Part shown: piece by piece, positions 22,191 through 33,494 of the stretch
Numbering within the stretch: the stretch's first letter is position 1
Layout of the letters: each line of letters opens with the position of its first letter
From: Triatoma infestans
Lineage: Eukaryota > Arthropoda > Insecta > Hemiptera > Reduviidae
Assembly: GCA_011037195.1 (NCBI GenBank)
Contig: JAAEAF010001077.1
Location: 173,161 to 237,160, forward strand
Length of the DNA: 64,000 nucleotides
Reading direction: 5' to 3'
Notes under the pieces: model-generated
Told to the model about the DNA's origin: nothing
Seen by the model: the letters and a program-made list of their open reading frames with translations, nothing else
Database searches by the model: none
Translations under genes and position numbers: made by a program

Positions 22191-22830
22191 CAAATTACAT
22201 GGGGTTAGTTCAACGCTATTGGCGCTCTCTTCTAGACCACTGTATAATCTGAGAAGACTACTACTTGCCAGGGTATGTAATTGTTCCCTCACCATTACAT
22301 CTATTAGAATATAAAATTTATCTTAGATTAAATAAGTAAAATTTCTAGTTTCAAGAATAATTATAGCAAGCATTACGCGTTAAAAGGTGAAAACAAACGT
22401 CACTGTCTATAATTTATTTAAATACAATGTTTTATTAAATAATGAATAATAAGTTAGCAAAAAATGAAAAAAAGATACTAAACTGGGAGAGCTATAGAGG
22501 GCTATTTGCCTTCCGAACGGCTGATTCATGAAATGTTTTGCAATGACTCTGTGTGACCCCCATCGTTTTGCACCAGCGCGCTTCCAACGCCGGCCGTTTA
22601 TGACCCCCAGCCAAGGTTTCATTTACCTTCGCGCATATTGCTTCTTCAATGTCTTCTCGCTACTTCACACTGTTCACTAGGTTATCCTTGACGGTCCATA
22701 TTTGAATATTTATATTTCGTTTCTCTTTCTTGCCTATAATTTTTTTCCCAATTTTAAATTTTGACCACGATAGATTGCAATTAAACTCTCTTATGGGTTT
22801 ATATCATTGGTTACAATAAAAAACAAAAAA
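22191..22830. other. Unassigned sequence
   Basis: 22490-22640 is GC-richer (GCGCGCTTCCAACGCCGG). The 71-codon minus frame (22407-22622) has no recognised domain. Confidence 0.45.
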
Positions 22831-22964
22831 CCTGTTATGAAACCTCACACGACTTTTTCTTACTATACTTCCATTGTTATAACTGACAAATAGTCAGATT
22901 TTTTAAATTAAACCTTCGTGTCGAATGGGAAAGTTATGAATAAACGGAATATGTAGTTCGAGCT

Positions 22965-23194
22965 ATAGGGAAAAGATTAGCTCATTGGTTAGCGCACTGG
23001 ATTCCCACGCGGAGGACCCGGGTTCGAGTCCAGCTGTGCTGCCATAGGATTTTTTTCTTCCTAGGAGCCCCTACAGCTCACTGTTCGGTGATGGACAGTG
23101 TTGTCAGTAACAAGAGAACACTTTCCAGAGGCCGGCATGCACTGAAAAGGCTCCGGGCGCCAGTGGTTGATGCGCCTTAAATTAAAAAAAAAAA
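22965..23194 (+). mobile_element. tRNA-derived SINE, family S1
   Basis: Box A ATTAGCTCATTGGTTAGCGC (22976-22995) and box B GGGTTCGAGTCC (23021-23032) at the right spacing. Body GAGCCCCTACAGCTCACTGT, GGACAGTGTTGTCAGTAACA and GGCTCCGGGCGCCAG, with an A-tail. A 10-bp target duplication AGTTCGAGCT (22955-22964, 23195-23204) lies inside family A, so the SINE is younger. Of the S1 copies this one keeps the AGAACACT segment, absent at 40116-40341. Confidence 0.92.
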
Positions 23195-23250
23195 AGTTCG
23201 AGCTTCCTATAATTAATCATTTTTTTAGAAACTTTGCTAACATAAACAGT

Positions 23251-23325
23251 CATACACACACACACACACTCACATACACACACACACTCACATACACACA
23301 CACACTCACACACACACACACACAC
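23251..23325. repeat. Compound (CA)n microsatellite
   Basis: Blocks of CA separated by CTCATA interruptions. The histidine/threonine-rich frame over it (23167-23352) is not a gene. Confidence 0.9.
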
Positions 23326-23440
23326 CAACCGAAGAAAAACAAACATACTTAAAAATTTTCTTTTTTTCGTAACTCAGGAAAAATTTCATTTAGAAAATTA
23401 GACACCAAACCAAAGTAAATTTCTCATACAGCGGTAAGAG

Positions 23441-24409
23441 AAAATATGCAATAATAATGTATTAATTTTTAAAAAAAAAAATACCTCCCAACTGCAGTAA
23501 TGGCAAGAATATATTGTGAATTTGGTGGTCACAAAAGGATCCAAATAATGCGTCCTTGGGTGAGAACGCCTTGAAACTCAAAGTTATGATGCAATATCAC
23601 TCGTGTTGTTTGGATTTTTGATGAAATACTCCATTTGTCAAATAAAAAAAAATTATTGGCACTATGAATAGAAATAAAGTAATTAAAAATTTTAATATTT
23701 CAATTATTTTATAGTGTGAAACAGTCACACGGCTTTCTTTATTATTGTAACTCTCTCACACACACACACACACACACATAATATATACACCCAACACACA
23801 ACATACAAAGGGAGGGAGAGTAAGTCCGTTCAACCAATTGAAATGATCGCAATATATTCCCCTTTATATGTAAATAAGAGAAAGTAACAGTTTTTAGCAG
23901 GTGTGTTTGTGTATTTGTATTTATGTGAGTGTGTATAAAATCAATAAACCAGGAGTAACGGAATTCACTGATTTTTTTGTCTTGCTTCTTTTTGTACACT
24001 TTTCTAAAAAAGAACTTTCGAATAATTTTTCTTTAAACTTGATCTAGGAAAAATTGATTTTCAGATTTTCTAGATGAACTATGACGTCAGGTTTTCAAAC
24101 AAAAAAAAACCTTTCAACAAGGTAAACAAGTTTTTAAGTTTTCCCATGGAAACTGTTGTGAAATGTGCTCACTGATAAGGAAAAAACAAATATTTTTTTA
24201 TTTTTAACTTAAGGGCAACTAAATATTTAAGAATCCAAAAATAAAAAGAAAATGTTAATTAGTATTGTGTATATTGAAAAATGGATAGGTGCCTTCGCAA
24301 TACTATTATGAAATGTGGCTCACTGATAATGGGAAAAAAAATTGCTAAACTTTAACAATTTAGCTAATTTAAATAGAAATTTCCTTCGATGGTTTTAACC
24401 ATAATAATT
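23441..24409. other. AT-rich spacer with a family A right end and (CA)n
   Basis: 23711-23745 is a solo inverted right end (GTGTGAAACAGTCACACGGC). (CA)n is at 23757-23779. Otherwise AT-rich. A near-duplicate phrase GAAATGTG...CTCACTGATAA occurs at about 24160 and 24310. Confidence 0.55.
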
Positions 24410-24715
24410 TAGATTAGAATCTTAAAGGGAAATAGCCTAAACTCTTCCACCGACTACTGTTCCAAATTTCCTCACAACCCAAGCAATCTGCATAAGATAG
24501 ATTGGATGTTTCTTTCTCCGACTTAGCTACTCTACAAAAGGGCTCTGGCATGAGCTCCCCATTATGTAGAGATGTCAATGCCCGGCAAAGGTTCCAACCA
24601 GATGCCTGATGAGAGAGGTCTGTGAAAGTCACAGCAACATTCACTAATAGCCCTATTCCTGGATCCCCATGAGCATCGTTGAAAAACCCACTGAGCTCAT
24701 CCATAGGGATGAATG
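24410..24715 (-). pseudogene. LINE RNase H/C-terminus relic
   Basis: Minus-strand frames contain LVGTFAGH, then CRVAKSEKETSNLSY / KKHPIYLM segments. These align loosely with LTGFLTGH and CGEAEETPIHLL of the 1-408 copy. The 96-codon open frame is partly out of phase with the ancestral one. Heavily decayed. Confidence 0.5.
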
Positions 24716-25200
24716 CTGTGAAAATTATCCCCGACTGGAAGAGTTAGTATACCAACTTTAATGAAAACCATCGGTGACTTTTATGGAGAAAACTGAAAAA
24801 AAAAACTTGAGTAAGTTGCAGTTCCGTATTTGTAACTATTTGTAGGTGTAGCTGGTGTACCTTGTATATATATGTATATATTAAAAAAATCCTTGGAGCC
24901 ATTTTTCGAGAAAATCACAAAACTCATCAATTCAATCGAGTTCTGACCTCTGACCTTATTGCCACATACCTGGTACACCTTAAACAAAATATCAATGTTT
25001 TGAAGTTTCTGCAATTTTACGTTTTAGAGTTATGCTAACCAAACCACACAGACACCGATCAATTTCTAACAACCCTTTTGTGTGTGTGTGTGTGTGTGTG
25101 TGAGTGAGTGAGTGAGTGAGACGAACCTCAAAATGGATATTTCCTGTGATAACACGAGATCGAAAATTTGACCCATTTACAGCAGCAAGAAAAAGTAAAA
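24716..25200 (-). repeat. Family A fragment
   Basis: GTTAGTATACCAACTTTAAT, TTGGAGCCATTTTTCGAGAA (24893-24912), (TG)n 25078-25102 followed by GTGAGTGAG, and left end GATAACACGAGATCGAAAAT then ACAGCAGCAAGAAAAAGT (to 25198). Confidence 0.6.
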
Positions 25201-25204
25201 AATG

Positions 25205-25596
25205 ATTTTAGGAATAGTCTGTATGTGTGTGTGTTTTTTTAAAATTGAACAAAGCTGAAAAAAAGGCGCAGGGAAGCTCAAATTTGATATTTCATTTAGA
25301 TTCTAACACCGTTTCTGATAGTTTTTTTTTTTTAATCAATAATTTTAAAACGGCTAGTAGGCCTACCAGATAAACATCACCACTAACATATACCCCCACT
25401 AAGTACCATCATTTATGTTAGGATAATTGTGTAAAATTGTAAAGTTACAAATTTTTTTATAACTTTATTTTATTTTCTCCTACTGCTATTGGAGGAAGTA
25501 CAGCGAAAGTGTCAAATATTCAAAATCGAATTTTCACCGGAAATATACGTTTTGAGGACCCCTGAGTCTAAAAAAGTTGCTTTTAGTAATAATTGG

Positions 25597-25639
<43 letters not shown>

Positions 25640-26150
25640 ACCGTGGTCAGATATCAAAAACGGAACAATGCAGGAATTTCAAAGTTGATATTTCAATGTT
25701 ACCAGGCAACCTGACACAATAAGATTTGGAATCAATATAGGTCATCCTGAATTCATTTTTCTGAATGAATGTTTATTTTTGATTTTCTCTGAAAAAGAGT
25801 CAAGCGATTTTCTTCCTATATATACATATAGATCTATAACTTTTATTCGCAACTTCTTCCCTGGGAAATTCATATAAGGTGGGTTTTGGGAAGGGAGGTT
25901 ATGTTTTCCTTCAAAAGTGTCACTTCTATTAAATGTATTGCCAAAATTCCGAAATGCAACGTGAATGGCCAGTTTTTCACTTTTGTGCGCTTTTCTCCAT
26001 AAAGACACCTGCGCAAATCATTGAACTGGGGATACACCACATTGGACTACACAACTAGAAAATTAAAATTTTAAATTTTAAATGTTTTTCCGAGAACATT
26101 GATTATAGAGAGTGGGGATGAGGAGCTGGAAGGTCGTGCTCCCTAAGAAA
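25205..26150 (+). repeat. Family A, one partial and one longer copy
   Basis: 25205-25310 holds the GTCTGTATGTGTGTGTG to AAAGGCGCAGGGAAGC blocks. A new left end starts at 25490 (GAGGAAGTACAGCGAAAGTG), with ATTTTCACCGGAAATATACG, CCCTGAGTCTAAAAAAGTTG, (TG)n 25599-25637 and later modules decaying towards 26150. Confidence 0.75.
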
Positions 26151-26204
26151 AAATATTGAATATTGCTAAACATTTAATAAAAATCATAAGTTTGTCTCAA
26201 AATA

Positions 26205-26400
26205 AGTAATGCCTATTTTTTCAGGCAGGCTTAAGTCTAAATACAAATTAGGTGTCATTGACGGAGGCGGAACCACCTAATTTACCGTTAATATTTTTTA
26301 ATCTAATTTAAATTTAGCAGTTATACGCGCGTAACTCAAACTGGGGACCTCTACCAGTTACAAGTCCATGCTCATAACCACTAGACCAAAAACCCGCCAC
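26205..26400 (-). mobile_element. tRNA-derived SINE, family S3
   Basis: Same layout as 2660-2850: minus-strand TGGTCTAGTGGTTATGAGC head, box B-like region around TGAGTTACGCGCG decayed, and body ending TTAAGCCTGCCTGAAAAAAT then AGGCATTAC. The two copies are clearly related but well diverged. Confidence 0.75.
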
Positions 26401-26436
26401 ATGTTGTCTTAATTATATAACTTATGTAACTTAATT

Positions 26437-27177
26437 TAAGAGAAAGTCATATGAGTGTTTCCTACCACTTTTTTAAGTATTAATTTAGAGATTAAGTAAA
26501 AGTACTTACTTTAAGTAAAGTACACAGTTCTTTTTCTATTGTTTTCCACTGTGCACTGTACGAGTGAATAAATACCACATGAACACTCATCAAAAATTAA
26601 AAAATAGACCAACAATACAAACTGATCTTTTAGAAGAATTATGGGTAATATTGAACAGTCAGTGTGAATGATTGTGTTCACAATACAAATTAAATAATAA
26701 AACTGACTGTTACAACAATGTAACATACAGTCTCGACCCCCCTCCCATGTTCTTGTTTATAAAATAAACAGTAATGGCTTTGTTGTAAGCTCTGTTTACA
26801 TTTGTATCAAAGTCCGTTAACAATTACTAACATCTTAAGAAAATAAAAAAAAATAAAAATAAAAAAAATTTTTAAAAAGAAAATAGTTTGTCATTTATGT
26901 TGTTTCTATACGTAAACATAACAATGACTGCAGTTATTTATAAGAAGTTTAGTGTTTGGCTATGATTGGTTGGAGTTCTCTTTCAACAGCTACTGATTTC
27001 AAATTATAGTTTACAAATTTCAAATTACACCGAACTGAATGCATAAAATTATTCATTCATTTTGTCCAATATTTTAAATAATATTAACAATAGTTACATT
27101 TTTACTTTGTGAACTTAAAGTTTTCACAGTAAATTCATGTTTTGAAATCCCTTCAGTTAACAAAAAAAAAAAAAAAA
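26437..27177. other. Family A right-end fragment, then AT-rich spacer
   Basis: 26437-26475 is AAGAGAAAGTCATATGAGTG TTT in forward orientation. The remainder is AT-rich with A-runs (26840-26885). No gene recognised. Confidence 0.5.
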
Positions 27178-27610
27178 CTAGCGTGAAACACTCACACGAC
27201 TTTCTCGTAGTAGACTGCAGTCTGCAGTGTTGTCATTGACTAATTTTCATCAAATTTATAATTTTTACTAAATGTTGATCTGTCATCAATTGGAGAATTT
27301 AAAAAACTGATTCTTTGAGGTAAGTCCCCCTCCCTCAAAATTCCTTAACTGAGTTTCTCGGAAAAAAGTTTTAAACAGTGATAGCTCTCTACATTCATAG
27401 TTAATGTACCATTAATGAAGTCCGCCAGCGTTTTTATGGAGAAAATAGCAGAAAACTGAACAAAAAAACTATTCAGTAAAAACGCACTTCCGGTCAACCA
27501 AATTTTCTTCAAACTAGGAATTTCGGCTACATATTTAATTATAATTAATATTATTTAGATGACAGAATTGTGTAATAAACTAGCATAGCATTTTGGACGG
27601 AAAACATACA
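27178..27610 (-). repeat. Family A repeat, left part missing
   Basis: Right end GCGTGAAACACTCACACGAC (27181-27200), CTCCCTCAAAATTCCTTAAC, AAACGCACTTCCGGTCAACC (27479-27498) and ATTGTGTAATAAACTAGCAT. It stops before the left end. Confidence 0.75.
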
Positions 27611-28257
27611 GCCACTGCAGGCCATTACCATTACAGGCTTGGCTTAGAGTTTTGATAGTAGGCACTGCTGTACAAGTCATATTTAGATGGACAAATAATA
27701 ATCTCCACACATCTTTTATTATTTATAATGTCAAGCACAATTAAAACGTTTAGTAAACATGGTGAATTCTAAAAAAATTTATTAATTAAAATTCTAATTA
27801 TTGGAATGTGGAATAATAGAAAAAGTTTTGTGTTTCTCACTAAAGTTTTGTTATTAACTCTATAGAGTAGAAATAGAGTGTATAATGTGAAGATATATAC
27901 AGTGAAAAGTAAGAGCGGTAGTAAATTCGGCCGGATGTGACCCAGTGGCCCGGCTGATACACTATCGCCCTCTCACCTACCCACAACACACTACTTACGT
28001 CCATTCAGCTAATATCTGTTTATTCCTTACTTGCTTTTATAAATAACTCGCTTCATATGTATATATACTTTTTTTTTTTAAATTTCTAATAATTAAATTA
28101 ATAGAATTCTGTTGTTTATGGTACAGTTCTTTTCTATTTAAAAAAAAAAAAAAAATAGTGTGTGAAACATTCACACGAACCGGCCCCGACCCCGCCAAAT
28201 TATACTTTTTCCGGAAAAATTACTGAATTAAAACTATTATATGAATGTGTGGTATGT
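27611..28257. other. Unassigned sequence, small GC-richer patch
   Basis: 27925-28005 (GGCCGGATGTGACCCAGTGG onward) is GC-richer and unmatched in the window. 28156-28180 is a solo inverted family A hairpin (GTGTGTGAAACATTCACACG). Confidence 0.5.
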
Positions 28258-28354
28258 ATACAAAGTAAGAGGAAATACTGCGATCGCCTCAAATTTTCGA
28301 AATTGAGTTTTCACCGGAAATAAGTGCTTTTCCGAGTGTATCAACTGGATTTGG

Positions 28355-28441
28355 TCTATGCAACTCACAAAAAGAAGCAGGCTATCACGGAAAATATCTT
28401 TGATGCTTTCCAACTGTGCGGAACCAACCACAACAATGACT
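28355..28441 (-). repeat. 87-bp island shared with 56474-56560
   Basis: Minus-strand GTTGTGGTTGGTTCCGCACA, GTTGGAAAGCATCAAAGATA and CGTGATAGCCTGCTTC are nearly the same as plus-strand 56474-56560. Both read open as a similar peptide (VVGSAQLESIKDIFRDSLL and VVGSAEMESIRDIFRDSLF), but neither has a gene around it. Confidence 0.75.
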
Positions 28442-28755
28442 ATTACTTTAATTTTAAACAATTTTCCGGGAAAATTGACTTCTTTGGGTGGTTGTGAGGA
28501 AACAGTAGTTTACGCTTTCCTCTTCTAAAGTATCACTTGAGTATGGTTTGTACCACCTATATAATATTAATATACATTAGAAGCATTGATAGAAAATTGG
28601 TTAATCAGAAGTGCGACGGCACCGAAGAGGATTTTGGAGTTTTGGGAGGCGGGAATTCTCTCAAAAACGGTTGCAATGATTTCTTTAAAGTTTGGAAGCT
28701 GCACGAGAAGCAATTTTAACTTTTATTTAAAAGATTTTTCCAGAAAAACTGATTT

Positions 28756-28932
28756 TAGGCGGGTTCTGGAGTCCTGGCAGGGCCACAAGCTTTAGTTGAG
28801 ACAGTTAGCGCTCCCATAATAGTTACACTCGGGTGTACATGATCTAGGCGGGTTCTGGAGTCCTGGCAGGGCCACAAGCTTTAGTTGAGGCAGCTAGCGC
28901 TCCCAAATTAGTTACACTCGGATGTACATGAT
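28756..28932 (+). repeat. Two tandem 89-bp units
   Basis: Unit 1 is 28756-28844 and unit 2 is 28845-28932, both starting with TAGGCGGGTTCTGGAGTCCT. They differ at a few positions (GAGACAGTTAGC / GAGGCAGCTAGC). The duplication falls in the 3' half of a family A copy. Confidence 0.93.
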
Positions 28933-29052
28933 AACCTCTATCACCTTTTTTTTATGACTAGACATTTGTAAATGTATCAATTTTGGTGACAATTTGTCTA
29001 TTAAATTATATTATAATAATACGAGAAAGTTGTGTGAGTATTTCACACCAGT

Positions 29053-29959
29053 TTTTTTTTTTAAAGAATATTAAGGAAAATTAAAAATATATTCAATAAA
29101 GACGCACTTCCGGTACATGGATTTTAATCGATACCATTTTGTGAAGTTGATGGTTTTTAATCGATCCACATCCTTCGAATAGTGGTTCTAGTAGTGAGTG
29201 AAAGTACAAATGAGGGCATTAGTAAATCATCTGTTACAGTTTGCCTATAGATTAAAATAGATCTATTGTATTTTTATAGAACATTTTAAATATATATGTT
29301 TATAGAACATAAAATACAATAACGGTACTAACCAATACTCACACACATACACACATTCACATGTATTAGTTAAGTATTGTGAGAACTAGATACACACTAG
29401 GATAGTAAACCCAACAACTATACTATAGTTAGATAGCTGAATACGCCCGCTTTATGTCCTACTTTGTCATTAATCAAGTTTCACTTAACCAATTTATTCT
29501 TGACCTTAAAAAGTTAAGAATAGATATTTGCTGGCATTATTAATATCTATGATGATGATTAATTTTTCTGATGAGGAAATTTAAAAAGTATGAATATGAA
29601 TGGAAAGGCCTGACAAAAAACAGTTGACCAGACGGACATATGTGGCGAATCAATTGTGAAGTGTATGATCTGGAAGTAGGAGTAGAGAGAGTGAATTTTG
29701 AGAGCATTCGGATAGATTTGTAGGATTGGAGATAGGAACTGGAGATACAGGAGATATGGATCGAGGAAGCAAAGAAGGGCGCAAGGATGCTGCACCCTGT
29801 AGATAGGGCAATAACTAATACAATATAAAAACATCTGATGTGAAACACTCATACAAGTTTCTCTTACTGCTTTTTGCATAATTGTAGTTGACTTTCTCTG
29901 CAAACAGGTAGTAATTATGACTAGTTTTCTCAGAGAATGCAAACTGCTCTCAACCCCTC
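29053..29959. other. Family A fragment and unassigned sequence
   Basis: 29090-29130 has a GACGCACTTCCGGTACATGG module in inverted sense. 29833-29870 is a solo inverted right end (CTGATGTGAAACACTCATAC). 29560-29825 is GA-rich with 102- and 127-codon minus frames lacking domains. It could be an element relic, but I cannot assign it. Confidence 0.45.
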
Positions 29960-30440
29960 AACACGTTATATGATTGAACTCAGGCTAAGGGTCTTTCAAT
30001 TAATCCTTGTAAGACCTAGGCGATTTTATTTACCCTCTGAAGGAAGATCGTAGCATTAACACCTCCTAGATTATTAGAACTTCTGTTCAGATTCACGAAT
30101 CGGTGAAGTTTCTTGGGGAAGTTTTTGACAGTAAATTAAATTGGTCGGAACATGTTATAAAACATAGCACTAAAAAAGGTTATTATTTCCTTTTGGCAAT
30201 GTCGAAGAATTGTAGGTAAGAATTGGGGGATCATCCAAAGATGATGTTTTGTGTATATGGTATGGTTATTAAACCTCGGTTGTATATGCGGCTGTGGTGT
30301 GGTGGCATCGCATTGAGATAAGATCCGCTAGACTGCAGCTTGAGGATATACAACGCTTGGCTTGTCTGGCGGTGACCAGTGCGAAGGAACCACTCCAACC
30401 ATAGTCTGCTATGGAGACTTTCAGTTGCTTCGTAATTTCT
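29960..30440 (+). pseudogene. LINE reverse-transcriptase relic (thumb/connection region)
   Basis: Frames read GLSINPCKT, then TNR*SFLGKFLTVN*I-type codons, then SFWQCRRIVGKNWG (about 30187-30228). Further on are KPRLYMRLWCGG- and RLQLEDIQRLACLAVTSA-like segments (about 30270-30385). This order (VKFLG..LDSKLNW...RR..G..WGL...RP...Y...W...LQ.IQRLA...T) is characteristic of Jockey/I-type LINEs just before RNase H. Stops and shifts throughout. Probably the same family as 1-408. Confidence 0.7.
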
Positions 30441-30469
30441 TTAATCTTAGCATGCTTGTTGCATAGTTA

Positions 30470-30745
30470 AACATATCACTTTTTTATTTTAACATTTTTC
30501 TGAAGAAATTGATTTTTGAGAGGTAATGGAGGAGGTCTGTCAGTTAATTTAAATTTAAATTTGCACAGCTTTGTTGGTTTTGAAATGCTCCATATAAGGC
30601 CGCTCAGGATATACAAGTAAAATCCCCACCACCATGTTATGGCCAGCACAATTAAACATTGTAACCTTGCAATAATAAATAATTTCTTGATTAAATTTTA
30701 TTAATTAAAATAAGAGAAAGTCGTGTGAGTGTTTCACACCAGATA
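30470..30745 (+). repeat. Family A, 3' part, subfamily B
   Basis: GGAGGAGGTCTGTCAGTTAA, TAAGGCCGCTCAGGATATAC, ATTTCTTGATTAAATT and a perfect right end AAGTCGTGTGAGTGTTTCAC (30718-30737). Confidence 0.8.
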
Positions 30746-31499
30746 TTTTTAGGTGAGAGGTGGTATAAATGTATTATTTCGGCGATATCGATTTTAAAAA
30801 TCTGACTCATCGCAGTTCAGCTTCATACAGCTGTAAAATAGGAATAGGTAAATGGAGAAGCAATATATATATATATATATATGTAAATGCATAATAACAA
30901 CTTGGGCTCAATAGATGATGATATCACATTTCTAGAAGGCTGCTGATTGTAACTGCTGAGCTAAACAGATCTATCGAACAATCGACACGAGTCAGTTATA
31001 ATCAAACTGAACTCCTAGATTATTTGCTTAACTGTTGTATCATTTATCGTCGCCATTAATCAATCAGGGCGGTGGGAATATAACTGATTTAATTATAATT
31101 ATAATTAAAATAATGAAATACGATCAGCATTTTTGTTTAATTAATGACTATTTTTTTAAATAATAATTAATTTTGTTTGTTTTGTATTTTATGTAATTGA
31201 CATATCGAACATAAAGGAAATTGTAGACTTGTCAGTTTGTTGATTTGTAATCAATGAAAAACTTTTAACTTTCTCTTGCTATTAAAGAGAAAACATTGCG
31301 GTCTATATATGTGTGAGATTTCTGAACAGATGTCTCTCTTAAAAACATAAAAATCGCAATAAACGCGAAGTTGACATTCCCACTAGGTATCCTAAAGACA
31401 CATAAATACCTCTCACTCTATTTTTTGCAACAATGTTCCAGGTCTTAGCCTTGTCAGAACCACTAGTGAACTGGGTAGGATTAGTTATATAACGAGACC
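30746..31499. other. AT-rich spacer, (TA)n and a family A left-end fragment
   Basis: (AT)n at 30864-30882. 31270-31430 has a degenerate left end (GAGAAAACATTGCGGTCTAT, AAAAATCGCAATAAACGCGA). Confidence 0.5.
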
Positions 31500-32205
31500 A
31501 AATCCAAATATATGCTTGCAGAAGAGACGTCGGGCTATATCGGCAGCGGGTCCATAGGAGGGTGCAATATTGAAACAGTGGAATCTTTCACTTATCTAGC
31601 CACTACGTTTACCGGGAATAACGATAAATCCGCAGAGATAAAAATACAATACTACAGTCTAATAAGATGTTATTTTGGGATCAGCCGGCATATTACGACC
31701 AAATTTGTATCATAGAATACAAAAATTATTCTTTAAGACACTATTGTATAGCTGTCCTCACATACGGTTCTGAAGCCTGGTTATCTCGGAAGAAGGTGAA
31801 AAGGCATTGCAAACCTTCGAAAGAAAGATCCTGCAGCGGATATACAGCCCAGTTAGAGAGCGTATGACCAGTGTGGGAAGAGAAGAATGAATGCTGAGGT
31901 GATGGATTTATTCCAGGAGCAGAACATTATTAAAATAATCAGGCTTGGCAGACAGCGCTGGGGGGAGGGACATATATAATTAGAATGGTAATTGAAGACG
32001 AGCCCAGAATGTTCAAGGAAGAAAAATTACAGAGATGATGAAGAGTAAGTCGTCCCAAACTGTGATGGGCAATTAGGGTAAATGAGGACGCTAGGAAATT
32101 TGATGAATATAAGAAATGTAAGGCTAGCGCACAAAATAGAGAAGAGTGGCGAACGTCAGGACCCAGTAAATTTAACGTCTCAGATTCCTCAGCACTTCCT
32201 GAAAA
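31500..32205 (+). pseudogene. LINE reverse-transcriptase C-terminal relic (RTE-like type)
   Basis: Consecutive shifted frames give VESFTYLATTFTGNNDKSAE (31571-31630), CYFGISRHITTKF, VLTYGSEAWLSRKKVKR (about 31754-31804), a GYTAQLESV segment and later EDARKFDEYKKCKASAQNRE. This matches the YLG...LTYGSE.W...I.GP...R.E...LK W GH..R segment found downstream of the RT core. Same general type as 53820-55531, but too diverged to be a recent copy. Confidence 0.75.
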
Positions 32206-32209
32206 CAAT

Positions 32210-32650
32210 TTTTGGTTAATATGTGTGCATATGCACAGGAAATTGTTATAGTCGTTATTAGGAATATTCCAGAAATCGCAAAAACCTATTCTCTAAATGC
32301 GCCCTTCCAGTTAACTGATTTTTTTTCAAATTGAGAATTCCATCAATGCTGTCTATTGTATTGTTGGCAGAACCATACACTGTTCTGAAGTGATATTTTA
32401 GAGGAATGCTTACCGCAACCATTCACCCAACAACTATCAATATATCAATATTCCTGGAAAAATAATTCCAATAATAGTGATAGGTACTTATGGGTGTAAA
32501 TAGTATACAGTTTAAAGAAATCGTTGGAGCCGGTATCGGAAAAATCACGAAAAACCTGGAAAAAAACTTCCGGTTGATGGAATTTGCCCGAAACTGCAGA
32601 TGCAAGTCACATTTAGGTAAACAAGTATAATCCCCACCATTTTTGGTTTA
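32210..32650 (-). repeat. Family A fragment
   Basis: TTAGGAATATTCCAGAAATC, ATGCGCCCTTCCAGTTAACT (32297-32316), ATCGTTGGAGCCGGTATCGG and AAAAACTTCCGGTTGATGG, all inverted. It may contain two partial copies. Confidence 0.6.
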
Positions 32651-33253
32651 TTCGTAATTCTAAGGCCAAATAAAGACTATAGTAAAGAATGCTTAACTTT
32701 AAAGAATGTTGGAATTATAACAAATTATAGTTAGATAAAGTCGTGTAAATGTTTCGCATGACTTTTTATTCTCACTCAGGAAGTATTGTGATTGTGCAAA
32801 TTTTCGAAATTCAGTTTCCCCAGAAATACATGTTTTGAAGTTTCCTGAGTTCGAAAAAAGAGGTTTTTAGCAAATGATCTGTAGTGAGTGTGTGTGGGTA
32901 TAAATAAAATATCCCAAACAAGAAAAGTCGCAAGAAGCTTAAACTTGATATTCCGTTTAGGTACTACCACCGCAACTGTCACGAATATTTCGGTCAAAAT
33001 ACATCAGCCGGAAGTGCGTCTTTACTTTGCAGTTTTTCGCGATTTTCTTGAAAATGGCTCCAACTATTTTCTTTCAAACTTCATATACTATTTATACACA
33101 TAAATACTTTCACTTTGAAACATTTTCAAGAGAAAATGGATTGTTTGGGCGGTTCTGGAGCTACAGTAGCGCTAAGCTTTCCTCTAAAGTAGTAGTTTAA
33201 TCTAATGTGTGGTTCTGTCACTTACATAATATTCATGTACTTTAGAAGCATTG

Positions 33254-33494
33254 CCGTCCTCACGCGAGTGGATAGAGCACTCGCCTTTAATGCGAGAATT
33301 CAGGGTTCGATTTCTGTGAGGGCAAAGTCGGTGTTGACCCAGCATCGTGATAAAAAGTGGGAAGCTACAGTTAGATAGCGAAGGCCGGAACTAAACGGCG
33401 TGAGAAGTGCGGCGTGCATACCGTACGCCCCCTATACAAATCGCCGTCTGGCAAGCCTTGGACCTTCATGGCTGCTGCGCCATATGGGTTTTTT
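33254..33494 (+). mobile_element. tRNA-derived SINE, family S2
   Basis: tRNA-like head GAGTGGATAGAGCACTCGCC (33274-33293) with box B GGGTTCGATTTC (33304-33315). A non-tRNA body follows (GGTGTTGACCCAGCATCGTG, AGCGAAGGCCGGAACTAAAC, TCGCCGTCTGGCAAGCCTTG). Imperfect target duplication AGAAGCATTG / ACAAGTATTG (33244-33253, 33495-33504). Only one copy in the window, unrelated to S1 outside the tRNA part. Confidence 0.8.

Larger units (their letters stand above)
22831..23440 (-). repeat. Family A repeat carrying a SINE and (CA)n
   Basis: Right end CTCACACGACTTTTTCTTAC (22854-22873), AATAAACGGAATATGTAGTT (22939-22958), nested SINE, then CGAGCTTCCTATAATTAATC, compound (CA)n 23251-23325 and left-end remnant (TTAGAAAATTAGACACCAAA, 23391-23410). 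Confidence 0.8.
28258..29052 (+). repeat. Family A repeat with an extra internal island
   Basis: Left end GTAAGAGGAAATACTGCGAT (28265-28284), GTTTTCACCGGAAATAAGTG. Where other copies carry (TG)n it has a different ~87-bp segment (28355-28441, see separate entry). Then GGGAAAATTGACTTCTTTGG, a GTTAATCAGAAGTGCGACGG module, the 89-bp tandem pair, and right end GTTGTGTGAGTATTTCACAC (29029-29048). Confidence 0.8.

Noticed and set aside
22976..23032. tRNA genes (also 33274-33315, 40131-40184)
   Set aside because: Boxes A and B are present, but the sequence continues into non-tRNA bodies with A-tails and target duplications. These are SINE heads.
29540..29942. 102- and 127-codon minus frames
   Set aside because: They overlap each other in different phases over a GA-rich plus strand, are rich in Tyr/Ser/Phe, and have no recognisable domain.
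31530..31560. GGGCTATATCGG-GGGTCCATAGG resemblance to the 6361 region
   Set aside because: The match is short and lies within a LINE coding relic; no arms or flanking repeats.
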